Shown here one piece after another: positions 1 to 5,102 of a DNA stretch of 5,102 nt. The notes beneath the pieces were generated by a model, which worked only from the letters and a program-made list of their open reading frames with translations, had not been told where the DNA came from and ran no database searches. A program made the translations under genes and the position numbers. Source of the DNA: an uncultured Prevotellaceae bacterium (GTDB lineage: Bacteria > Bacteroidota > Bacteroidia > Bacteroidales > Muribaculaceae). Location: positions 1 through 5,102 of the forward strand of contig USOC01000107.1 in the NCBI GenBank assembly GCA_900556245.1, written 5' to 3'. Numbering within the stretch: the stretch's first letter is position 1; the number at the start of each line of letters is the position of its first letter.

Positions 1-95
1 TATTTCTGCACCCAATGGCACGTTTGTTGCATATTTATAGTCAACAAAACAAAATATAGAGATAAAAATAAAGACAATCAATAAAAACTTCAAAT
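1..95 (+). promoter_or_regulatory. AT-rich leader upstream of clpB, promoter not resolved
   Basis: This stretch precedes the clpB frame and contains no credible coding sequence; the clpB frame is closed upstream by a TAA at 69-71. It becomes very A-rich from about 47 onward, with no Shine-Dalgarno-like GGAGG, which is the usual look of Bacteroidota translation leaders (family knowledge). I looked for the Bacteroidota -33/-7 promoter pair (TTTG and TAnnTTTG). There is a TTTG at 23-26 and a loosely similar TATTTATAG at about 32-40, but the spacing does not fit, so no promoter is claimed. No CIRCE operator (the HrcA heat-shock site) is visible. The clpB promoter could lie partly beyond the left edge. 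Confidence 0.35.
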
Positions 96-98
96 ATC
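96..98 (+). other. Expected clpB start codon reads ATC
   Basis: The codon sits exactly where family members start with ATG, followed by N-F-D-N-F. No in-frame ATG, GTG or TTG lies between the upstream stop (69-71) and this codon; only ATA at 81-83 is near. Bacterial initiation at ATC is very rare, so translation would be very weak if this base is correct. A G-to-C substitution or a base-call error both explain it. Confidence 0.75.
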
Positions 99-1763
99 AA
101 TTTCGACAATTTTACAATTAAATCACAAGAAGCGGTTCAGCAAGCACTTCAGATTGCGCAACGCAACAGCAGCCAATCAATCGAACCGGTACACTTGCTG
201 AAGGCTGTCGCCGAAAAAGGCGAGTCGGTTGTGAAATTCATCTTCCAGAAACTCGGCATCGACCTATCAATTGTCGAGACGCAACTGGACAAAACGATTG
301 CCTCACAACCGAAAGTAAGCGGAAGCGGGGAACAGTATCTTTCCCGCGAATCCAACGATGTGTTACTGAAATCTATCGACTACTCGAAAAGACTCGGCGA
401 TGAATATGTAACCCTTGAAGCCTTGCTCATGGCATTGTTGACTACAAAGTCGCAAGCGGCAACCATTCTGAAAGACTCCGGCGTAACAGAGCACGAACTG
501 GATGCTGCAATCAAAGAACTGAGAAAAGGGAACAAGGCCAATAACCAAAGTGCCGAAGACTCCTACAACGCTTTGGCAAAATATGCCATCAACCTGAACG
601 AACGTGCTCGCAGCGGAAAGCTCGACCCTGTGATTGGCCGTGACGATGAAATTCGCCGTGTTCTTCAGATTTTAAGCCGACGCACCAAAAACAACCCGAT
701 TCTCGTGGGCGAACCCGGTACGGGAAAAACAGCGATTGCAGAAGGAATTGCCCAGCGAATCGTCCGTGGAGACGTTCCCGAGAATCTGAAAACCAAGCAA
801 TTGTTTTCGCTCGATATGGGAGCCTTGGTTGCAGGTGCAAAATACAAAGGCGAATTTGAGGAACGACTGAAAGGAGTTGTAAATGAAGTGACGCAAAGCA
901 ATGGCGAAATCATCCTTTTCATCGACGAGATTCACACGTTGGTGGGAGCAGGCAAAGGTGAAGGAGCCATGGACGCTGCCAACATTCTGAAACCGGCGCT
1001 TGCCCGTGGAGACTTGAGAAGTATTGGTGCAACTACGCTCAACGAATATCAAAAGTATTTCGAGAAAGACAAAGCGCTTGAACGCCGTTTCCAGACGGTT
1101 ATGGTAAACGAACCTGACGAGCAAAGCAGTGTAGCCATACTTCGAGGATTGAAAGAACGCTACGAGAACCACCACAAGGTACGTATTCTCGACGAGGCAA
1201 TCATTGCAGCCGTACAACTTTCACAACGCTATATCACCGATCGTTTCCTGCCCGATAAAGCAATTGATTTGATTGACGAGGCTGCTTCGAAACTGAGAAT
1301 AGAAATCGACTCTGTTCCACAGGCTCTCGATGAAATCATCCGCAAAATTGCCCAACTCGAAATCGAACGCGAAGCAATCCGCCGCGAAGAAGGAGAATCG
1401 GAAAAAGTGAAAACAATCGAGAAAGGTCTTTCCGAACTCCGCGACGAAGAAAAAGAATACACAGCTAAATGGAAAGCCGAAAAAGAGTTGATCAACAAAA
1501 TTCAACAGAATAAAATCGACATTGAACAGCTAAAATTCGAAGCCGACCGTGCCGAAAGAGACGGCGATTACGCCAAAGTGGCAGAGATTCGCTATTCCCG
1601 AATCAAGAGCAAAGAGGATGAAAATGAAGACATCCAAAAACAGCTCAAGAATATGCAAGGCGATAAATCTCTGATTAAAGAGGAAGTAGATGCAGAAGAC
1701 ATTGCCGACATCGTTTCTCGCTGGACAGGCATCCCCGTATCAAAGATGGTGACAAGCGAATGA
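96..1763 (+). CDS. clpB: ClpB upstream fragment: N domain, ATPase domain 1 and M domain
   Basis: Numbering is from the ATC at 96. Residues 1 to about 145 form the Clp N-terminal substrate-binding domain. The first AAA+ domain carries Walker A G-E-P-G-T-G-K-T at 205-212 (Lys211), the aromatic pore loop with Tyr250, Walker B with Asp277-Glu278, and the arginine-finger pair Arg330-Arg331. Residues about 400-525 are the charged, heptad-rich coiled coil that makes up the M domain, the regulatory contact for DnaK. The conserved W-T-G-I-P-V linker follows at 543-548, and the frame then ends at TGA. If translated, this would be a 555-residue protein lacking the second ATPase ring, so disaggregation would not be expected. 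The start at 96 is preferred over TTG at 195 because homology covers residues 1-33; TTG195 would remove the first helices of the N domain. Confidence 0.85.
   Translation: MNFDNFTIKSQEAVQQALQIAQRNSSQSIEPVHLLKAVAEKGESVVKFIFQKLGIDLSIVETQLDKTIASQPKVSGSGEQYLSRESNDVLLKSIDYSKRLGDEYVTLEALLMALLTTKSQAATILKDSGVTEHELDAAIKELRKGNKANNQSAEDSYNALAKYAINLNERARSGKLDPVIGRDDEIRRVLQILSRRTKNNPILVGEPGTGKTAIAEGIAQRIVRGDVPENLKTKQLFSLDMGALVAGAKYKGEFEERLKGVVNEVTQSNGEIILFIDEIHTLVGAGKGEGAMDAANILKPALARGDLRSIGATTLNEYQKYFEKDKALERRFQTVMVNEPDEQSSVAILRGLKERYENHHKVRILDEAIIAAVQLSQRYITDRFLPDKAIDLIDEAASKLRIEIDSVPQALDEIIRKIAQLEIEREAIRREEGESEKVKTIEKGLSELRDEEKEYTAKWKAEKELINKIQQNKIDIEQLKFEADRAERDGDYAKVAEIRYSRIKSKEDENEDIQKQLKNMQGDKSLIKEEVDAEDIADIVSRWTGIPVSKMVTSE
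1761..1763 (+). other. Premature TGA in clpB, likely former CGA arginine codon
   Basis: The frame reads T-S-E-stop-E-K-L-L-H-L-E. ClpB proteins have arginine at this site (S-E-R-E-K-L), so a single C-to-T change from CGA gives TGA. The same frame continues directly for 308 codons of perfect ClpB sequence to the natural stop, with no shift. The next nucleotide is G, and I see no selenocysteine-insertion-like hairpin just downstream. Confidence 0.9.
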
Positions 1764-2690
1764 GAAAAACTTTTGCATCTTGAAGAAGAGCTCCATCATC
1801 GTGTCGTCGGGCAGGATGAAGCCATTGCAGCCATTGCAGATGCTGTCAGACGTAGCCGTGCGGGACTGAACGACCCTAACCGACCGATTGGTTCGTTCAT
1901 ATTCCTTGGAACAACAGGTGTCGGTAAGACGGAATTGGCAAAAGCCCTTGCCGACTATCTGTTCAACGATGAAAATATGATGACCCGTATCGACATGAGC
2001 GAATATCAGGATAAGTTCTCCGTTTCCCGCCTAATCGGGCCCCCTCCCGGATATGTGGGATATGAGGAAGGCGGACAACTGACTGAAGCAGTCAGACGCA
2101 AGCCATACTCTGTCGTGTTGTTCGATGAAATAGAAAAAGCCCACCCCGACGTGTTCAACATTCTACTGCAAGTGCTTGACGACGGACGACTCACCGACAA
2201 CAAAGGACGGACTGTGAATTTCAAGAATACGATTATCGTAATGACCTCGAATATGGGATCGCAGCGAATCAGAGAGAACTTCGAAAAAATCGACGAATCG
2301 AACAAGTCAAAAGTTGTCGAAGAGACGAAGAACGAAGTGCTTGAAATGCTGAAAGCCAACGTACGTCCGGAGTTCCTGAACCGTATCGACGAAATCATCA
2401 TGTTCACCCCGCTGAACAAAGCCGAAATCAAGCAAATCGTTACACTGCAAATCAGCAACGTCCGCAAAATGCTTGAGAAGAACGGTATCGATTTTGACGT
2501 AAGCGACGACGCACTCAACCTGCTTGCAGACGAAGGCTACGATCCTGAGTTTGGAGCACGCCCTGTAAAGCGAGTGATCCAACGGGAAATTCTAAACAGG
2601 CTTTCGAAGGACATCCTCGCCGGGAACGTCGACAAAGACAAGCCGATTCGCATCGACACATACAACAACGGATTCTCTTTCTCCAACTGA
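1764..2690 (+). CDS. clpB: ClpB downstream fragment: ATPase domain 2 and C-terminal domain
   Basis: This is the continuation of the clpB frame after the internal stop. Key elements, numbered from 96, are Walker A G-T-T-G-V-G-K-T at 605-612 (Lys611), the pore loop G-Y-V-G-Y with Tyr653, Walker B F-D-E with Asp677-Glu678, the F-L-N-R-I-D arginine finger (Arg763), and the sensor-2 motif G-A-R-P with Arg822. It ends at residue 864 with TGA at 2688-2690. No in-frame ATG lies near its 5' end. A TTG at 1773 sits after a purine-rich GAGAAAAA, so weak reinitiation is conceivable but unsupported. A separate NBD2-only product would lack the N and M domains. Preservation of every motif argues that the internal stop is very recent or an artefact. 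Confidence 0.85.
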   Translation, partial: EKLLHLEEELHHRVVGQDEAIAAIADAVRRSRAGLNDPNRPIGSFIFLGTTGVGKTELAKALADYLFNDENMMTRIDMSEYQDKFSVSRLIGPPPGYVGYEEGGQLTEAVRRKPYSVVLFDEIEKAHPDVFNILLQVLDDGRLTDNKGRTVNFKNTIIVMTSNMGSQRIRENFEKIDESNKSKVVEETKNEVLEMLKANVRPEFLNRIDEIIMFTPLNKAEIKQIVTLQISNVRKMLEKNGIDFDVSDDALNLLADEGYDPEFGARPVKRVIQREILNRLSKDILAGNVDKDKPIRIDTYNNGFSFSN

Positions 2691-2720
2691 TAGAATTCCC
2701 GAAAGAATCGGAACAAATTT

Positions 2721-2771
2721 AAAGGAGTGTTTTCAAATCCCTCCCTATGATGGATTTGTAAGCGCTCCTTT
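2721..2771 (+). terminator. Long hairpin after clpB, probable terminator
   Basis: The left arm at 2721-2740 pairs with the right arm at 2752-2771 across an 11-base loop (2741-2751). The 20 stem positions contain two G-U pairs and one T-T mismatch. The outer part is AAAGGAGTG with CGCTCCTTT and the inner part is CAAATCC with GGATTTG. It begins 30 bases after the clpB stop. The + strand lacks a strong T-run after the stem, while the minus strand continues into a T-rich stretch, so it may act on either transcript. Confidence 0.6.
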
Positions 2772-2801
2772 CCGCATATATATGGGATATTTAAAACGAA
2801 C

Positions 2802-2833
2802 AGAGGTTGCGCCATTCAAACAACGCAACCTCT
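2802..2833 (-). terminator. Perfect 10-bp hairpin, probable terminator of the S41 peptidase gene
   Basis: AGAGGTTGCG at 2802-2811 is a perfect inverted repeat of CGCAACCTCT at 2824-2833, with a 12-base loop. Read on the minus strand it starts 28 bases after the peptidase stop codon and is followed by GTTCGTTTTAAA, a short T-rich tail, as expected of an intrinsic terminator. On the + strand the following sequence is not T-rich, so it is assigned to the minus-strand gene. Confidence 0.65.
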
Positions 2834-2861
2834 ATTAGATGATTATATATTCAATCAACGA

Positions 2862-4658
2862 CTATTCTTTCTGGGCATCAATCTCTTTCAACAATTCCAT
2901 AACAGCAGTCTTCAATTGAAGATCTTCACCTGCGGCAACGGCTTCCGGTGTGTTTTCCACACGGATATCCGGTTCAAGTTGCGAGTTTTCGAGATAAGTC
3001 CCCTCTGCGGTGCGATAGCCAATCACCGGAGTTCCGAAGATTAACGAAGGATCCTGCAACGTTTCCCAAGAAACACTAGTCATCGTTCCGGGTACCGGCA
3101 TTCCGACCAATTTACCCATACGCTTGTATTTATAAACCCAAGGCGTTCCATGAGCATTAGAGTAGCAAGCCTCGCATTGCACCATAATCGACGGCTTGTT
3201 CCAACGACGACTCGGCATATCGCATGCCTCGCGCCCACGATAGACCTGTGTCAGATATTTCTCTCCGCCAAACAGCACTTCGATATCCTCATGCAGACGT
3301 CCGCCACCGTTGTAGCGCACATCAATGACGATACCTTCTCGCTTGTTATATTTACCCAAGACGTCGGAATAAACCGTACGGAAGCTCGGATCCGACATCG
3401 ATTCGATATGCACGTATCCCAAACGACCGTTCGACCAGCGTTCTACATCGGCAGCACGCTGTTTCACCCAACGCTTATAAAGCAAAGCATCAAAATACCC
3501 ATTCGATACGGGCTTCACCACTTCATCCCATCGTTTGCCAGTGGCCGGGTCGAAAAGCGACACAAGCGTCTTTTCACCAACAAGACCGGTCAGTTCGGCA
3601 AAGAACTCACCCATACCAACTAATTCCTTACCATTGATTTTCTCAATGACAACACCTTTTTTCACTTTGGTTGTCGCGCGGTCAAACGGACCGCCGGTGA
3701 CAACTTCATCCACACGCATACCCTTACCGGCATAAGCCATATCATAGAGTAATCCAAGGTTGGCAGTGGCCTCACCGCGCGAAACTGCACGATAGCGACC
3801 TCCCGTATGCGACACGTTGAGCTCGCCAAGTAATTCGCTTAGCAATTCTGCGAAATCAGCATTGTTGTCGATATGCGGAAGGAACTTGCGATAGGCAGCG
3901 GTCATCATAGGCCAATCCACACCATGCATATCTGTTTTATAGAAATGGCGAGCCTCCTGACGACACACATGATCAAACATATACTCCCGTTCTTTAGACA
4001 AATCCATCTTCATCTCAGCCAAGAAAGAGACACCTTCCATGCTGTCGCTTCCTACAGAAAGTTTCTGCATTGTGCTGCCACCAAGCACAAAAATCTGACT
4101 GCCGTCTTTCGTCGGCTGCAGACTTGCCCATCCGGTACCCAACTTTTTCAGTCGAGAAGTGCTTTTCTCTCTCAAGTCCATTTTCCACAAATCATAGCCA
4201 TCTTCGATAGCCGACAAATAATAAAGGCTGCCACCCTCATCGGCCACGACAGCATCTGCAATGTCAGAAGAGTTCGGAGTCAGTCGCACAATACGGTCCT
4301 CGATTCCATCAAGCTGTACATCAATGAGCTTTTCGTCTTCGTCCTTTTTCTCTTTGTCGTCTGCCTTCTTGTCATCCTTTCCTTTCGACTTCTTGTCCTT
4401 TTCATCATCTTTCTTCTCTGCCTCGGCAGTTTTTTTCTGCTCCTTCTCCAATTCTTTCAAGAGTTCGTAGTCCTCTTTGCTAAGACGGAATTTATCGTAG
4501 GCGTCTTTGTTCATAAACACGAGCATCACGTCGCTGAGCGAACCCCAAGAAGCATGGTTGCGCATTCCGTAGCGGTCTGTCAGGAAAAGAACCGCATTGC
4601 CGTCAAGCACCCAGCGAGGCTGCACACTGAAATATCCGCTGCCTGTCAGATTGACCGG
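2862..4658 (-). CDS. S41 peptidase downstream fragment: linker, PDZ and catalytic domain
   Basis: This part is 598 residues. Numbering here counts from the GTG codon at 4623-4625, which is only a reference point. A propeller blade comes first, then a charged linker (about 56-100), more propeller-like sequence to about 190, a helical segment (about 205-270), a PDZ domain (about 285-370) and the peptidase core (about 375-587). The tricorn catalytic tetrad is recognisable: Ser272-His273 in N-V-S-H-T-G (3807-3812), the nucleophile Ser489 in Y-S-N-A-H-G (3159-3161) and Glu546 in Y-L-E-N-S-Q (2988-2990). The spacings (216 from His to Ser, 57 from Ser to Glu) are close to those of Thermoplasma tricorn (219 and 58, from memory of H746, S965, E1023). 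The D-V-R-Y-N-G-G-G motif typical of S41 precedes the nucleophile. The active site is therefore intact. Confidence 0.82.
   Translation of the reverse strand, partial: PVNLTGSGYFSVQPRWVLDGNAVLFLTDRYGMRNHASWGSLSDVMLVFMNKDAYDKFRLSKEDYELLKELEKEQKKTAEAEKKDDEKDKKSKGKDDKKADDKEKKDEDEKLIDVQLDGIEDRIVRLTPNSSDIADAVVADEGGSLYYLSAIEDGYDLWKMDLREKSTSRLKKLGTGWASLQPTKDGSQIFVLGGSTMQKLSVGSDSMEGVSFLAEMKMDLSKEREYMFDHVCRQEARHFYKTDMHGVDWPMMTAAYRKFLPHIDNNADFAELLSELLGELNVSHTGGRYRAVSRGEATANLGLLYDMAYAGKGMRVDEVVTGGPFDRATTKVKKGVVIEKINGKELVGMGEFFAELTGLVGEKTLVSLFDPATGKRWDEVVKPVSNGYFDALLYKRWVKQRAADVERWSNGRLGYVHIESMSDPSFRTVYSDVLGKYNKREGIVIDVRYNGGGRLHEDIEVLFGGEKYLTQVYRGREACDMPSRRWNKPSIMVQCEACYSNAHGTPWVYKYKRMGKLVGMPVPGTMTSVSWETLQDPSLIFGTPVIGYRTAEGTYLENSQLEPDIRVENTPEAVAAGEDLQLKTAVMELLKEIDAQKE
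4326..4460 (-). other. Low-complexity Lys/Asp/Glu linker inside the S41 peptidase
   Basis: About 45 residues consist almost only of Lys, Asp and Glu with a few Ala, Ser, Gly and Gln, encoded by repetitive AAG/GAC/GAA-type codons. It lies between two propeller-like segments and is predicted to be a flexible, solvent-exposed or helical insertion. Such inserts vary in length among relatives and their near-repeat DNA is prone to slippage. The antisense strand here reads as long Phe/Leu/Ser-rich frames that are not genes. Confidence 0.7.
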
Positions 4659-4661
4659 CTA
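4659..4661 (-). other. Premature TAG in the S41 peptidase gene
   Basis: Read on the minus strand the frame gives A-D-G-K-S-stop-P-V-N-L-T-G-S-G-Y, a propeller turn that continues cleanly on both sides. A glutamine (CAG) or lysine (AAG) would fit here. CAG to TAG needs one C-to-T change on the coding strand, seen as G-to-A on the + strand. No in-frame ATG follows closely. Confidence 0.85.
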
Positions 4662-5102
4662 ACTTTTTCCGTCGGCTTTAACAATGGCAACGTCAGAATA
4701 CGGATCATGACCATTACCTATGATTTCAAGCGTAAACCACTTGCCGTCTGGCGACCATTGGTAGTTGAACCCGCTGGAATACCATAGTGAGCCATCTGTC
4801 ACCTCACGCACTTTTTTTGTCTCAAGGTTGACAACCTTCAATTTGCATTCGTTCTCGATATATGCCAACTCCTTTCCATCAGGCGAGAACATCGGATGCT
4901 CGCGGTCGACTTTCGAATCGGAAAATACCGCTTCTTCCTCAATCAACGTTGCATTCGGGAAGTTCAAATCTTCCGGGCGTTTGATTTTTGAAATATAGAT
5001 ATTCCACATTCCGTCACTCTCACTGTCATATGCCACCGACGGATTGTCTGGAGCGAAATCCACTCCGTCCTCCCTTTCGACTGTCGACGATAGCTGCGTG
5101 GT
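4662..5102 (-). CDS. S41 peptidase upstream fragment: beta-propeller repeats (5' partial)
   Basis: These 147 residues start beyond the right edge and run to the TAG. They contain propeller strands with the typical F/W-S-P-D-G-K turn: M-F-S-P-D-G-K-E-L-A-Y and Q-W-S-P-D-G-K-W-F. An S-V-A-Y-D-S-E-S-D-G stretch near the start also fits the repeat. Such blades are found in TolB-like and tricorn propellers that gate or recruit substrate. A GTG at 5061-5063 is an in-frame valine inside the repeat region, not a start, because coherent sequence continues upstream to the window edge. If the TAG is real, the product would be a truncated propeller with no catalytic domain. Confidence 0.75.

Larger units (their letters stand above)
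96..2690 (+). pseudogene. clpB: ATP-dependent disaggregase ClpB, full-length frame with lost ATG and an internal stop
   Basis: ClpB is a hexameric Hsp100 AAA+ ATPase of the cytoplasm that threads aggregated proteins through its central pore together with DnaK. The whole gene can be read in one frame: 864 amino-acid positions plus a final TGA, the usual Bacteroidales length. The order is N-terminal domain, first ATPase domain, coiled-coil M domain, second ATPase domain and C-terminal domain. Two lesions interrupt it. The expected start codon reads ATC (96-98), directly before the conserved N-F-D-N-F-T-I-K-S beginning. Codon 556 is TGA (1761-1763), inside the family's S-E-R-E-K-L-L linker. There are no frameshifts or deletions and every key ATPase residue is present. 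I therefore read it as a recently inactivated gene, or a working gene with errors in this sequence. The gene stands alone here, convergent with the peptidase gene downstream. Identity is certain; the pseudogene status depends on the sequence being accurate. Confidence 0.93.
2862..5102 (-). pseudogene. Tricorn-like S41 family peptidase, 5' end outside window, interrupted by TAG
   Basis: The minus-strand frame encodes the C-terminal 745 residues of a tricorn-like serine peptidase and enters through the right edge. Relatives in Bacteroidota are usually a little over 1,000 residues with an exported N-terminal beta-propeller (family knowledge), so roughly 300 residues and any signal peptide lie beyond 5102. 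Visible in order are TolB/PD40-type propeller repeats, a highly charged linker, further propeller-like sequence, a helical tricorn core segment, a PDZ domain and the S41 catalytic domain. One TAG at 4659-4661 breaks the frame between propeller repeats; sequence on both sides joins without any shift. Its role is probably degradation of peptides in the periplasm, but substrate and location are inferred. The gene is convergent with clpB and ends with TAG at 2862-2864. As with clpB, only the stop codon argues for a pseudogene. Confidence 0.85.

Noticed and set aside
1..95. CIRCE or sigma-32-like heat-shock promoter before clpB
   Set aside because: No matching inverted repeat or correctly spaced promoter boxes could be found.
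195..197. TTG as the clpB start
   Set aside because: Homology to ClpB extends 33 codons further upstream, to position 96.
672..1217. A 181-codon minus-strand open frame inside clpB
   Set aside because: It is the antisense shadow of the first ATPase domain, with no recognisable motifs or start context.
1761..1763. TGA as selenocysteine or as a reassigned sense codon
   Set aside because: The family has arginine here, no insertion-element-like hairpin is evident downstream, and the same gene ends with TGA.
1773..1775. TTG as a genuine start for a separate NBD2 protein
   Set aside because: It is in the same frame as the upstream ClpB sequence, and a single nonsense change explains the break more simply.
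2006..2518. A 170-codon minus-strand open frame inside clpB
   Set aside because: Ser-rich antisense shadow of the second ATPase domain.
2775..2784. Perfect AT palindrome CATATATATG in the spacer
   Set aside because: Short alternating AT tract, expected by chance in an AT-rich spacer; no spacing or repeat context suggests a binding site.
3150..3623. A 157-codon + strand open frame opposite the peptidase catalytic domain
   Set aside because: Antisense shadow of conserved S41 sequence with no family resemblance.
4659..4661. TAG as pyrrolysine or a recoded sense codon
   Set aside because: The same gene ends with TAG at 2862-2864, the site is a propeller turn, and nothing suggests pyrrolysine use.
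3873..4787. A 304-codon + strand open frame opposite the S41 peptidase
   Set aside because: It lies antisense to a well-recognised protein, is Phe/Leu-rich because it reads the charged linker backwards, and shows no domain of its own.

Overview
The window holds the facing ends of two chromosomal housekeeping-type genes from what looks like a Bacteroidota genome, probably order Bacteroidales. The reasons are the close match of the ClpB reading frame to the Bacteroidales form of this chaperone, a long tricorn-like S41 peptidase of a kind common in that group, and an A-rich leader without a Shine-Dalgarno motif before clpB. The sequence recalls Tannerella/Porphyromonas-type genes, but that is from memory and unverified. 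No mobile element, CRISPR array, RNA gene or phage gene is visible.

Layout: positions 1-95 are an AT-rich leader. Positions 96-2690 (+) carry a full-length clpB frame of 864 amino-acid positions with all AAA+ motifs intact, but the first codon is ATC where ATG is expected, and codon 556 is TGA where the family has arginine. Positions 2691-2861 are a convergent intergenic spacer with two hairpins that look like back-to-back terminators. Positions 2862-5102 (-) carry the C-terminal 745 residues of a tricorn-like S41 peptidase, which runs off the right edge. It is cut by an in-frame TAG at 4659-4661.

The striking point is that both genes look almost untouched (reading frames kept throughout, catalytic residues in place) yet each has exactly one nonsense codon, and clpB also lacks its normal start. 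Both nonsense codons can be explained by one C-to-T change on the coding strand. This fits very recent inactivation, or sequence-level error such as cytosine-deamination damage or uncorrected assembly, better than long-standing pseudogenes. Stop-codon reassignment is unlikely because TGA and TAG also end these same two genes at their natural termini.

Functionally the genes are unrelated beyond general protein quality control: ClpB is a cytoplasmic disaggregase, and the S41 enzyme is probably an exported peptidase with a beta-propeller, a PDZ domain and a catalytic domain. I found no convincing evidence of a previously undescribed system here.
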